DNA of 64,000 bases from Flavobacterium cucumis (GCF_900148835.1 NZ_FRYK01000001.1:1116001-1180000); one strand, 5' to 3'; positions 29,729 through 37,823 are shown, numbered from the stretch's first letter. A program made the numbers and translations. Notes: generated from the letters alone by a model not told the origin.

Positions 29729-30943
29729 TTGAATTCAAAATACGACATCATCATCATCGGCGGAGGAGCTGCTGGATTTTTTACTGCAATCAACATTGTA
29801 GAAAAGCATCCAAACTTAAAAGTAGCTATTTTAGAGAGAGGGAAAAGCGTTTTAGAAAAAGTGCGCATTTCTGGCGGTGGTCGTTGTAATGTTACCCATG
29901 CTTGTTTTGTACCAAATGAACTGGTTAAATTTTATCCAAGAGGAGAAAAAGAACTCCGTGGGCCGTTTCATCAATTTTGCTCTGGAGATACCATTGAATG
30001 GTTTGAAAAACATGGAGTGGCACTTAAAATTGAAGATGACGGACGAATGTTTCCTGTTTCTAATTCGTCTCAAACGATAATTGATTGTTTTTTAAAAGCA
30101 ACTCAAAAACTTAAAATCGATGTTTTAACGGGGCAAAGTGTTCAAGAACTGAATCGAGGTGAAAATTATTGGAAAATTTCTACCCATCAAGAAGTTTTTA
30201 GTTGTCAAAAAGTGGTGATGGCAACAGGGAGTAATCCAAAGATGTGGGAATTGATGCAAAATTTAGGTCACTCGATTATCGAACCCGTTCCTTCTTTATT
30301 TACGTTTAACATCAAGGATGTCCGAATCAAAGATTTGATGGGACTTTCGACTTTTGCTTCTGTAAAAGTAAAGAAATCAAAGCTACAAGCATCTGGACCT
30401 TTGTTGATTACCCATTGGGGAATGAGCGGTCCAGGAATTTTACGTCTTTCTGCCTGGGGAGCTCGAGAATTGGCAGATAAAAAATATCAGTTTGCTATTC
30501 AAGTCAATTGGTTAAACGATTCTGATTTTGAAGATACAATTGATTTTTTAAAAGAAATTAAGGAAGAAAATTCTAAAAAATTAGTTTCTAAATACGCACA
30601 TTTCGATTTACCAAAACGACTTTGGGAAAATTTGGTTAAAGCTTCCGGAATTACTGAAGAAACCAAATGGGCCGATGTCAACAAAAAACAACTAAATACG
30701 TTAGCCGAACAATTAACGAATGCTGAATTTCAGGTAAATGGAAAAAGTACTTTCAAAGAAGAATTCGTTACCGCTGGCGGAATCGACTTAAAAGAAGTGA
30801 ATTTCAAAACTATGGAAAGCAAAGTTTTACCAAATCTGTTTTTCGCTGGAGAGATTCTTAATATCGATGCAATAACAGGTGGTTTTAACTTTCAAAATGC
30901 TTGGACAGGCGGATTTATTGTTGCTGAGAATATCGCTCAATAA
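29729..30943 (+). CDS. HI0933/YhiN-family FAD-dependent oxidoreductase
   Basis: The 404-residue flavoprotein starts at a TTG with NSKYDIIIIGGGAAGFFTA, a Rossmann FAD-binding motif. RISGGGRCNVTHA near residue 47 and the C-terminal FFAGEILNIDAITGGFNFQNAW are family signatures. The HI0933 family is of uncertain function, often labelled aminoacetone oxidase or NAD(P)/FAD-dependent oxidoreductase. It follows the alpha-glucan operon terminator and appears to be a single gene. Confidence 0.88.
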   Translation: MNSKYDIIIIGGGAAGFFTAINIVEKHPNLKVAILERGKSVLEKVRISGGGRCNVTHACFVPNELVKFYPRGEKELRGPFHQFCSGDTIEWFEKHGVALKIEDDGRMFPVSNSSQTIIDCFLKATQKLKIDVLTGQSVQELNRGENYWKISTHQEVFSCQKVVMATGSNPKMWELMQNLGHSIIEPVPSLFTFNIKDVRIKDLMGLSTFASVKVKKSKLQASGPLLITHWGMSGPGILRLSAWGARELADKKYQFAIQVNWLNDSDFEDTIDFLKEIKEENSKKLVSKYAHFDLPKRLWENLVKASGITEETKWADVNKKQLNTLAEQLTNAEFQVNGKSTFKEEFVTAGGIDLKEVNFKTMESKVLPNLFFAGEILNIDAITGGFNFQNAWTGGFIVAENIAQ

Positions 30944-30953
30944 GTGCTTATAA

Positions 30954-31430
30954 CTATCGATTCAACCAATAAATACTTCCCGTTAAAATCGTTGCAAATC
31001 CAACCCAAGCTAAATACGGAATCAATAAATATGAAGCTCTTTTGTCTATTTGTTTGAAAATATGATAGGTTTCATAAATGATTAACCAAAGTAAAATAAT
31101 CTCGATTAAAGCTAATAAAATATTATTCAGCCCAAAGAATAGATAAGACCACAAGGCATTTAGAAGCAATTGAACAGTAAAAAACAGCAACCCTTTTTTT
31201 ACCAATTCTTTGTTGGTTTCTAATTTGTTCCACACCATTCCAGCGGCAATTCCCATTAGAATAAAAAGCATTGTCCAAACGGGAGCAAAAACCCAATTAG
31301 GCGGATTAAAACTCGGTTTTTTAATTTCGGGATACCAAGTAGTAATGCTTGATTGTGTTACATTACTTGATAAATAACCAACAGCCAAACAAATGGCAAC
31401 ACAATATATGATTTTAAGGTATTTGTTCAT
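30954..31430 (-). CDS. tspO: TspO/MBR family protein
   Basis: The 158-residue protein has five membrane helices with the Trp/Pro-rich TspO pattern (NPPNWVFAPVWTMLFILMG and LNALWSYLFFGL). TspO proteins bind porphyrins and related ligands and act in stress signalling, and the bacterial role is only partly known. It converges on the flavoprotein gene 10 bases away and is divergent from mvaD. Confidence 0.92.
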   Translation of the reverse strand: MNKYLKIIYCVAICLAVGYLSSNVTQSSITTWYPEIKKPSFNPPNWVFAPVWTMLFILMGIAAGMVWNKLETNKELVKKGLLFFTVQLLLNALWSYLFFGLNNILLALIEIILLWLIIYETYHIFKQIDKRASYLLIPYLAWVGFATILTGSIYWLNR

Positions 31431-31512
31431 CTTTTTAATTTTATAGGCAAATTAACGAAATATCAAGGGAACAAATCAATCAAAATCGGTATTTTTGTCA
31501 AAATTTTAAGCT

Positions 31513-32592
31513 ATGCTTGCCGAAAAAGATTTTATCGCCACCTCATATAATACTATTGATTCCGCTAGTTTCGAATGGAGCGCGCCTAGTAATATTGCCT
31601 TAGTGAAATATTGGGGCAAGAAAGAAAACCAAATTCCAGCGAATCCTTCAATAAGTTTTACGTTAAACAATTGCAAGACAATTACTAAATTAGACGTGGT
31701 AAAAAAGTCGGAGAACTCTAGTTTTTCGTTTGATTTACTTTTTGAAGGAAAACCGAAAGAAGATTTTAAGCCGAAAATTCAAAAATTCTTTGAAAGAATT
31801 GAAAAATATTGTCCGTTTTTGAAAGAATATCATTTTAAAATTGATACTCAGAATACCTTTCCTCACAGTTCAGGAATTGCTTCTTCCGCATCCGGAATGG
31901 CAGCTTTAGCGATGAATATCATGAGTTTGGAGAAAGCAATTAATCCAGCTATTTCTGATGACTATTTTTATTCAAAAGCTTCATTTTTAGCAAGATTAGG
32001 AAGTGGAAGTGCGTGCAGAAGCATCAAAGGGGAAGTGGTTGTTTGGGGAAATCATGTTCAAATTAATGGGAGTTCGGATTTGTTTGGAGTGGAATTTTCG
32101 GAAATTCATTCCAACTTCAAAAACTATCAAGACACGATTTTATTGGTAGATAAAGGAGAAAAGCAAGTTTCGAGTACGGTTGGGCACGATTTAATGCATA
32201 ATCATCCTTATGCCGAAAGACGTTTTGCTCAAGCTCACGAAAATTTATCCCAAATAAAAACGCTTTTATCCTCAGGAAATGTGGAAGAGTTTATCAAAAT
32301 TGTGGAAAGCGAAGCTTTGACGTTACATGCAATGATGATGACTTCAATGCCGTATTTCATTTTGATGAAACCCAATACATTGGAAATTATCAATAAAATT
32401 TGGAAGTTTAGAGATGAGACTCAAATCCCGGTTTGTTTTACGTTAGATGCTGGTGCCAATGTACACGTTTTGTATCCTGAAAATGTGAAAGAAAACGTAT
32501 TGCAATTTATTCAAGATGAATTAGTTGGCTATTGTCAAAATGGTCAGTATATTTGTGACCAAATTGGAAATGGTGCAAATCAATTAAAATAA
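31513..32592 (+). CDS. mvaD: Diphosphomevalonate decarboxylase
   Basis: The 359-residue GHMP-superfamily enzyme has SNIALVKYWGKKENQIPANP near residue 26, the phosphate-binding loop PHSSGIASSASGMAAL near 120, and GSGSACRSIKGE near 163. It makes isopentenyl diphosphate from mevalonate diphosphate with ATP. It leads a cluster that includes mevalonate kinase, with a toxin-antitoxin pair between them. HMG-CoA reductase lies about 18 kb away in this window. Confidence 0.93.
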   Translation: MLAEKDFIATSYNTIDSASFEWSAPSNIALVKYWGKKENQIPANPSISFTLNNCKTITKLDVVKKSENSSFSFDLLFEGKPKEDFKPKIQKFFERIEKYCPFLKEYHFKIDTQNTFPHSSGIASSASGMAALAMNIMSLEKAINPAISDDYFYSKASFLARLGSGSACRSIKGEVVVWGNHVQINGSSDLFGVEFSEIHSNFKNYQDTILLVDKGEKQVSSTVGHDLMHNHPYAERRFAQAHENLSQIKTLLSSGNVEEFIKIVESEALTLHAMMMTSMPYFILMKPNTLEIINKIWKFRDETQIPVCFTLDAGANVHVLYPENVKENVLQFIQDELVGYCQNGQYICDQIGNGANQLK

Positions 32593-32622
32593 TTCGTATA
32601 TTTACCATAGATTTCAATAAAA

Positions 32623-32844
32623 ATGGACATTCGATTGGAAAAATTAGAGCTTATGAAAATGCTGATGGAAACAGAAAATCCTTTGGTATTACAAGCTATT
32701 AGGAAAATTTTCCAAAAAGAAGATAAAGATTGGTGGGATGATTTAACGGAAGAGCAACAAAATATTCTAAACGAATCAATGGAGCAATATGAAAAGGGAG
32801 AATTTTCTTCTTTTGACGATTTTATCAAGCCACATTTGAAATAA
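32623..32844 (+). CDS. Putative antitoxin of a type II toxin-antitoxin pair
   Basis: The 73-residue acidic, helical protein (MDIRLEKLELMKMLMETENP at the start) has a WWDDLTEEQQNILNESMEQ stretch common in small antitoxins paired with ParE/RelE toxins. Its stop overlaps the start of the next gene by one base (TAATG), so the two are translationally coupled. It has no recognisable DNA-binding domain beyond the short N-terminus. The call rests on context and composition. Confidence 0.72.
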   Translation: MDIRLEKLELMKMLMETENPLVLQAIRKIFQKEDKDWWDDLTEEQQNILNESMEQYEKGEFSSFDDFIKPHLK

Positions 32845-33137
32845 TGAGAGAAATTGTAATAACGCCAAGAGCTCAGAATGAATTGAATCAGCTTTTTGAA
32901 TATTTGGTGTTAAAATGGAATTTGAAAGTTAAAGATGATTTTGTGAATAAGCTTCATTTAGTTTTGAAGATTGTAGCAAAAAGTCCAGAATCATTTCCTG
33001 TTTCAAGTAAAAATGTTAAATTTAGAAAGTGTGTGGTTGCAAAACAGAATACACCTTTTTATCATTATAATGAAAAGCATATTGTAATGGTTGCTGTTTT
33101 TGATACAAGACAAAACCCAAAGAAATTAAAAATCTGA
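32844..33137 (+). CDS. RelE/ParE-family toxin
   Basis: The 97-residue basic protein (start MREIVITPRAQNELNQLFEY) has the ParE/RelE fold pattern: an N-terminal strand, a long helical hairpin to about residue 55, and a C-terminal sheet ending IVMVAVFDTRQNPKKL. ParE members poison gyrase and RelE members cut mRNA on ribosomes, and the target is not decided here. It sits between mvaD and mevalonate kinase, an unexpected place for a toxin gene. Confidence 0.82.
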   Translation: MREIVITPRAQNELNQLFEYLVLKWNLKVKDDFVNKLHLVLKIVAKSPESFPVSSKNVKFRKCVVAKQNTPFYHYNEKHIVMVAVFDTRQNPKKLKI

Positions 33138-33165
33138 TTACTATAAACTGTAAACTGAATACTAA
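33138..33165. repeat. Degenerate 7-base tandem array
   Basis: Four consecutive heptamers fill the gap between the toxin stop and mevalonate kinase: TTACTAT, AAACTGT, AAACTGA, ATACTAA. Confidence 0.6.
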
Positions 33166-33167
33166 AA

Positions 33168-34106
33168 ATGAAAGGACCACTTTTTTACTCAAAAATATTA
33201 CTTTTCGGAGAATACGGAATTATCCAAGATTCGAAAGGACTTTCAATTCCTTATAATTTTTACAATGGTGCTTTAAAAAGTGATGGAAATTCGTCTGAAA
33301 GTGCTGTGAAATCTAATGAAAGTTTAAAAAAGTTCGTTGTTTACTTGGCGCAATTACAAGCGGAACAGCCTGAATTGGTAACTTTTAATTTAGAAGTTTT
33401 AAAACAAGATGTAAACAACGGAATGTATTTCGATTCGAGTATTCCGCAAGGATATGGAGTAGGAAGTAGCGGTGCTTTAGTTGCTGCGATTTACGATAAA
33501 TATGCTAATGATAAAATCACGGTTTTAGAGAATTTAACGCGTGAAAAATTATTGCAATTAAAAACGATTTTCTCTCAAATGGAATCGTTTTTCCATGGAA
33601 AAAGTTCAGGTTTAGATCCATTGAACAGTTATTTAAGTATTCCAATTTTAATTAACTCAAAAGATAACATAGAAGCAACGGGAATTCCAACACAAAGCAC
33701 ACAAGGAAAAGGTGCGGTTTTCTTAATTGATTCAGGAATTGTGGGTGAAACCGCTCCAATGGTTTCGATTTTTATGGAAAACTTAAAGGATAACGGTTTC
33801 CGAAACATGTTAAAATCCCAGTTCATAAAATATACCGATGCATGTGTGGATAACTTCTTACATGGCGATGTAAAATCCTTGTTAGAAAACACCAAACAAT
33901 TATCGAAAGTGGTTTTGAATAACTTTAAACCGATGATTCCAGAACAATTCCACCAAGTATGGCAAAAAGGAATCGATACCAACGATTATTACTTAAAATT
34001 GTGTGGTTCTGGCGGTGGTGGTTACATTTTAGGATTTACCCAAGATTTAGACAAAGCAAAAGAATCTTTGAAAGACTATAAATTAGAAGTAGTTTATAAC
34101 TTTTAG
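33168..34106 (+). CDS. Mevalonate kinase (GHMP family)
   Basis: The 312-residue protein begins PLFYSKILLFGEYGII, the N-terminal strand of GHMP kinases. It has the ATP-binding loop IPQGYGVGSSGALVAA near residue 90, HGKSSGLDPLNSYLS near 143, and the third motif KLCGSGGGGYILGF near 282. It should phosphorylate mevalonate. Phosphomevalonate kinase is the alternative, since a second GHMP kinase (49384-50298) sits next to HMG-CoA reductase. It belongs to the mvaD cluster. Confidence 0.85.
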   Translation: MKGPLFYSKILLFGEYGIIQDSKGLSIPYNFYNGALKSDGNSSESAVKSNESLKKFVVYLAQLQAEQPELVTFNLEVLKQDVNNGMYFDSSIPQGYGVGSSGALVAAIYDKYANDKITVLENLTREKLLQLKTIFSQMESFFHGKSSGLDPLNSYLSIPILINSKDNIEATGIPTQSTQGKGAVFLIDSGIVGETAPMVSIFMENLKDNGFRNMLKSQFIKYTDACVDNFLHGDVKSLLENTKQLSKVVLNNFKPMIPEQFHQVWQKGIDTNDYYLKLCGSGGGGYILGFTQDLDKAKESLKDYKLEVVYNF

Positions 34107-34107
34107 A

Positions 34108-34188
34108 TAGGTAATAGGTTATTGGTAATAGGTAATGGGTTTTTATATTCTCATACCAATTACCAATCACCCATAACCCTAAACCTCA
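34108..34188. repeat. Pair of facing 7-base tandem arrays forming a long hairpin
   Basis: Left array (34108-34142): TAGGTAA, TAGGTTA, TTGGTAA, TAGGTAA, TGGGTTT. Loop: 11 bases (34143-34153). Right array (34154-34188): TACCAAT, TACCAAT, CACCCAT, AACCCTA, AACCTCA. The two halves are roughly reverse complements, so RNA or DNA could fold into a hairpin with 35-base arms and mismatches. It fills almost the whole gap between mevalonate kinase and the prenyltransferase gene. Confidence 0.75.
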
Positions 34189-34194
34189 AGAGAA

Positions 34195-35115
34195 ATGCTT
34201 ACACGCAAATCCAAATTAGTCCTTACTAAAATCTTCAGCTTCTTTTCTGTGATTAGAGGATACAATATTTGGGTAATAGCCCTTGCACAGTATCTTTCTG
34301 CCATTTTTATTTTGGCTCCTGAAAAACGCGCTTTGGACATTATCCTCGATTGGCGTTTGTTTTTAATCGTCGTTGCTTCAATTTTAACCATTGCTTCGGG
34401 TTATATTATCAATAATTTTTACGATGCGAAAAAGGATTTAATCAATCGCCCAAAAAAAGCTATGATTGACCGATTGGTGAGTCAGGAAACGAAGTTAAAA
34501 GTCTATTTCGGAATTAATTTCATCGTTGCTTTGTTGATGTTTTTCATTTCGTGGTGGGCGGTTTTGTTCTTTTCGACCTATATTTTTCTAATTTGGTTTT
34601 ATTCGCACAAATTGAAAAAGATGTTCTTGATTGGAAATGTCACGGCAGCAGTTTTAGCGGTTTTGCCTTTCTTTGGAGTTTTGATGTACTATAAAAACTT
34701 TTACGAAGTTATTTTTGCTCATGCTACGTTTTTATTTTCATTGATTTTAATTCGGGAATTAATTAAAGATTTAGAAAATATTGAAGGAGATTTAATAGCA
34801 GAATACAGAACAATTCCAGTGGTTTTTGGAGAGAAAATGGCCAAATCTATTATTTCGGTTTTAACAATTTCGACCTTATTTCCGGTTTATTTTTTAATTG
34901 AAGTGTATGATGTGGGTTACATGGATATCTACTTTTACTTGAGTTTAATGGCTTTGCTTTTTTTTGTTTTACTTTTATGGAAAGCAACTTCAAAAACGGA
35001 ATATTTAAAACTTCATTTTTTGCTGAAATTCATCATTGTTTCAGGTGTTTTTTGCATAGTTTTAATTGAGCCTTCCGTTTTAATTCACGGCAAAAAATTG
35101 ATTTCCATATATTAG
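34195..35115 (+). CDS. UbiA-family prenyltransferase (geranylgeranylglycerol-phosphate geranylgeranyltransferase-like)
   Basis: The 306-residue membrane protein has about eight to nine helices. The first Asp-rich motif is NNFYDAKKD (residues 73-81), and the second is in the DLENIEGD region near 195. These motifs bind the prenyl diphosphate through magnesium. Flavobacterial homologues are usually annotated as geranylgeranylglycerol-phosphate geranylgeranyltransferase; a quinone prenyltransferase is the alternative. Its place after two mevalonate-pathway genes links isoprenoid supply and use. Confidence 0.82.
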   Translation: MLTRKSKLVLTKIFSFFSVIRGYNIWVIALAQYLSAIFILAPEKRALDIILDWRLFLIVVASILTIASGYIINNFYDAKKDLINRPKKAMIDRLVSQETKLKVYFGINFIVALLMFFISWWAVLFFSTYIFLIWFYSHKLKKMFLIGNVTAAVLAVLPFFGVLMYYKNFYEVIFAHATFLFSLILIRELIKDLENIEGDLIAEYRTIPVVFGEKMAKSIISVLTISTLFPVYFLIEVYDVGYMDIYFYLSLMALLFFVLLLWKATSKTEYLKLHFLLKFIIVSGVFCIVLIEPSVLIHGKKLISIY

Positions 35116-35143
35116 TTATATCTTTGCACAAATTGTTTATAAT

Positions 35144-36049
35144 ATGTCACGTCATCAAGATAGCGATAAAAGTCGTCCGGGTTCAGGAAGACAAGGAGGT
35201 TACAAAAAAGATAGTAATTCAAGAGGAAATTCTCCAATTCGTAAAGCGCCTTCAAAGTTTAAAACCAAGGCAGATCCTGCAACATCCGGAGCTAAAGAAG
35301 CACCTAAAGCACCAAAGTCTCCAAAAAAACCATCTAATCCAGATGAAATTCGTTTAAATCGTTATATTTCTAATTCGGGTATGTGTAGCCGAAGAGATGC
35401 GGATATTTATATTCAAAGCGGAAATGTAAAGGTGAATGGTGTGGTAGTTACCGAAATGGGTTATAAAGTAAAATTAACGGATACCGTTCAGTTTGATGGG
35501 GTAAATATTACGCCAGAAAAGAAAGAGTATGTCTTATTAAATAAACCGAAAAATTTCTCTACAGCAGGAGATGATTCGCCAGGTTCAGCTAATGTTTTAG
35601 ATTTAGTTCGTGGTGCATCAAAAGCCAATTTAATGCCTGTAGGAAGAATGGATAAAACGACAACTGGTTTGTTGTTGTTTACCAATGATACTGAAATTAT
35701 CCAAAAATTCACCGCTCCAAATCAACGTTCTTCTAAAGTATATCAAGTTTCGTTAGATAAGAACTTAAAGTTTGAAGATTTAGAACGCATCCAAAAGGGA
35801 TTAACGATTGACGATCATAGAGTTTACGTGGAAGAAATTACTTATATTGAAGATCAGCCAAAAAGTGAAATTGGTTTAAAAATGAAAACTTCAAACGTAA
35901 AAATCGTTCGTAGAATTTTCGAACATTTAAAATACGATGTTTTAAAAGTGGACCGTGTAACGTTTGCCGGTTTAACTAAGAAAAACTTACCAAGAGGCGA
36001 TTGGCGATTTTTAACGGAACAAGAAATCATCAACCTTAAAAATGCTTAA
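35144..36049 (+). CDS. rRNA pseudouridine synthase, RsuA/RluB/RluF group
   Basis: The 301-residue protein has a basic, disordered N-terminus of about 65 residues rich in Ser, Lys and Pro. An S4 RNA-binding domain (about 68-125, RLNRYISNSGMCSRRDADIY) and the catalytic domain (about 130-290) follow, with the active-site Asp in PVGRMDKTTTGLLLFTND. It isomerises a uridine in 23S or 16S rRNA. The position modified cannot be assigned here. It starts 28 bases after the prenyltransferase gene. Confidence 0.9.
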   Translation: MSRHQDSDKSRPGSGRQGGYKKDSNSRGNSPIRKAPSKFKTKADPATSGAKEAPKAPKSPKKPSNPDEIRLNRYISNSGMCSRRDADIYIQSGNVKVNGVVVTEMGYKVKLTDTVQFDGVNITPEKKEYVLLNKPKNFSTAGDDSPGSANVLDLVRGASKANLMPVGRMDKTTTGLLLFTNDTEIIQKFTAPNQRSSKVYQVSLDKNLKFEDLERIQKGLTIDDHRVYVEEITYIEDQPKSEIGLKMKTSNVKIVRRIFEHLKYDVLKVDRVTFAGLTKKNLPRGDWRFLTEQEIINLKNA

Positions 36050-36064
36050 ACGTATTTTTTTGAA

Positions 36065-36183
36065 ACACATAGGCACATAGATTATTTTATGTGTCTTTTT
36101 TTATGATTTTCCATAACGCTATGTTTTCTATGCGCAGTGAAACGACCTTTTTTTAAAACTATGAAACCTATATGTCTATGTGT
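36065..36183. repeat. Inverted pair of 8-base repeats ACACATAG/CTATGTGT
   Basis: Left (36065-36080): ACACATAG, GCACATAG. Right (36168-36183): CTATATGT, CTATGTGT. The reverse complement of the right pair matches the left at 13 of 16 bases. Between them are further CTATG words (CTATGTTTTCTATGCGC). It fills the 156-base gap between the pseudouridine synthase and the NTF2-like gene. Confidence 0.6.
36074..36102 (+). terminator. Terminator of the pseudouridine synthase gene
   Basis: CACATA-(9 bases)-TATGTG is followed by TCTTTTTTT, inside the repeat element. Confidence 0.65.
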
Positions 36184-36205
36184 TGCAAATAAAATAATGT
36201 AATCT

Positions 36206-36565
36206 ATGCCAAATCAACTACAACAAATCGCCATTCGATGGTTTGATGCTTTTAATGCAAAAAATTTAGAAAAGCTATTAGAATTATACGACAACGAAGC
36301 CCAACATTTCAGTCCGAAATTAAAAATGCGTCAACCCGAAACCAATGGTTTAATCATCGGAAAAGAAGCGATGCGCGTTTGGTGGCAAGATGCTTTTGAT
36401 AGATTGCCAACGTTACACTACAAAGTAACCTCATTAACCGCTAACACCGACAGAGTTTTCATGGAATACACACGTCAAGTAGCTGGTGAAGCTGATATGT
36501 TAGTAGCTGAAGTTTTAGAAATTAAAGAGGGTAAAATAGTGTTTTCTAGAGTGTATCATGGGTAG
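36206..36565 (+). CDS. Nuclear transport factor 2-like (SnoaL-type) protein
   Basis: The 119-residue protein forms one NTF2-like alpha+beta cone: WFDAFNAKNLEKLLELYDNEA at the start, VWWQDAFDRLPTLHYKV in the middle, and AEVLEIKEGKIVFSRVYH at the end. Members act as isomerases, hydrolases or simply bind ligands, so no reaction can be assigned. It is a single gene facing dusB. Confidence 0.8.
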   Translation: MPNQLQQIAIRWFDAFNAKNLEKLLELYDNEAQHFSPKLKMRQPETNGLIIGKEAMRVWWQDAFDRLPTLHYKVTSLTANTDRVFMEYTRQVAGEADMLVAEVLEIKEGKIVFSRVYHG

Positions 36566-36578
36566 AGAATAGGAGTTC

Positions 36579-36646
36579 TGTCATTCTGAACTTGTTTCAG
36601 AATCTCATCATTTTAAAAGATAAGATGCTCAAACAAGTTCGGCACA
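36579..36646. repeat. Small element with inverted ends, copy 2
   Basis: It opens with TGTCATTCTGAACTTG (36579-36594) and closes with CAAGTTCGGCACA (36634-36646). The left end equals the reverse complement of the right end of copy 1 (2744-2759), and the right end here has diverged. It again sits between convergent genes. Confidence 0.6.
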
Positions 36647-36655
36647 AAAACCGTT

Positions 36656-37660
36656 TCATTGTTTATTTTCCTCAAAAACATAATCCGCATACACCTGCTC
36701 AATCTCAGTAAATACATCTAATAATTGATTGATACCATCTGTGGTAACCAATTTTTGTTTGTATTCTTTAAAACCGTGAATGCCTTTGAAATAATTGGTG
36801 TAGTGACGACGCATTTCGTTGATACCTAAACGTTCGCCTTTCCATTCGATACTCCAAATTAAGTGATTTCTTGCGGCTTCAATTCGGTCGGTCATGCTTG
36901 GTTGTGCTAATTTTTCTCCTGTGGCGAAATAATGTTTAATTTCATTAAAAATCCACGGATAACCAATCGCAGCACGACCAATCATCATACCATCTAAACC
37001 GTATTTGTTTTTGTATTCTAATGCTTTTTCAGGAGAATCAATATCGCCATTTCCAAAAATCGGCATCGTAATTCTAGGGTTTTCCTTCACACGCTGAATG
37101 TGTGACCAATCGGAATGGCCTTTGTACATTTGCGCACGAGTTCTAGCGTGTATGGTTAAAGCTTGCACACCAATATCTTGTAAACGTTCTGCAACTTCAT
37201 CAATGTTTATTGAACTCTCATCCCAACCTAAACGCGTTTTTACGGTAACAGGTAAACTCGTTCCTTTGATAACGGCTTTCGTTAAGCGAATCATTAAATC
37301 GACATCTTTCAAAACACCAGCACCAGCACCTTTGCAAACTACTTTTTTTACTGGGCAACCAAAATTAATATCTACCAAATCAGGTTGAACGGCATCTACA
37401 ATTCGCGACGACATTTCCATCGCTTCTTCATCACCACCAAAAATCTGAATTCCAACTGGACGTTCGTAATCGAAAATATCCAATTTCTGTTTGCTTTTCA
37501 TGGCATCACGAATCAATCCTTCCGAAGAAATAAATTCAGAATACATTAGATCGGCTCCATGTAATTTGCATAAACGACGAAATGGTGGGTCGCTTACATC
37601 TTCCATCGGGGCTAATAATAAAGGAAAATCGGGTAGTATGATGTTACCAATTTTAGGCAT
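36656..37660 (-). CDS. dusB: tRNA-dihydrouridine synthase, DusB type
   Basis: The 334-residue protein is a TIM-barrel flavoenzyme: LLAPMEDVSDPPFRRLC at the start, the catalytic-cysteine segment NFGCPVKKVVCKGAGAG near residue 98, HARTRAQMYKGHSDW near 170, and GNGDIDSPEKALEY for FMN phosphate binding. It reduces uridine in tRNA using FMN and NADPH. It is transcribed away from lepA. Confidence 0.92.
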   Translation of the reverse strand: MPKIGNIILPDFPLLLAPMEDVSDPPFRRLCKLHGADLMYSEFISSEGLIRDAMKSKQKLDIFDYERPVGIQIFGGDEEAMEMSSRIVDAVQPDLVDINFGCPVKKVVCKGAGAGVLKDVDLMIRLTKAVIKGTSLPVTVKTRLGWDESSINIDEVAERLQDIGVQALTIHARTRAQMYKGHSDWSHIQRVKENPRITMPIFGNGDIDSPEKALEYKNKYGLDGMMIGRAAIGYPWIFNEIKHYFATGEKLAQPSMTDRIEAARNHLIWSIEWKGERLGINEMRRHYTNYFKGIHGFKEYKQKLVTTDGINQLLDVFTEIEQVYADYVFEENKQ

Positions 37661-37698
37661 GGTGCTTCAATTTTTTTGCAAAAATACGAATTTTTGTT

Positions 37699-37726
37699 GG
37701 TTTCAAGTTTAAGGTTTCAAGTTTCA
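37699..37726. repeat. Degenerate 7-base tandem array upstream of lepA
   Basis: Four heptamers: GGTTTCA, AGTTTAA, GGTTTCA, AGTTTCA. Equivalent to a 14-base unit repeated twice with one mismatch. It lies in the divergent gap between dusB and lepA. Confidence 0.65.
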
Positions 37727-37750
37727 GCCTTATAAATCAAAACTTTGCTT

Positions 37751-37759
37751 TATATTTGC
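37751..37759 (+). promoter_or_regulatory. Likely -7 element of lepA
   Basis: TATATTTGC matches the element found in front of rplU and both tRNA genes. The -33 region 19 bases upstream lacks a clear TTG. Confidence 0.55.
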
Positions 37760-37823
37760 AGATTAAACGAACAAGAGTTTTGAGGATGAAAATGGCTCTT
37801 GTACCTGAACTTTACATTGAAAG

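Noticed and set aside
32623..33137. Mobile element brought by the toxin-antitoxin pair
   Set aside because: No integrase, transposase, terminal repeats or target duplication flank the pair, so transfer is only a possibility.
33629..33982. 117-codon frame opposite mevalonate kinase
   Set aside because: Antisense shadow; the kinase motifs on the plus strand are intact.
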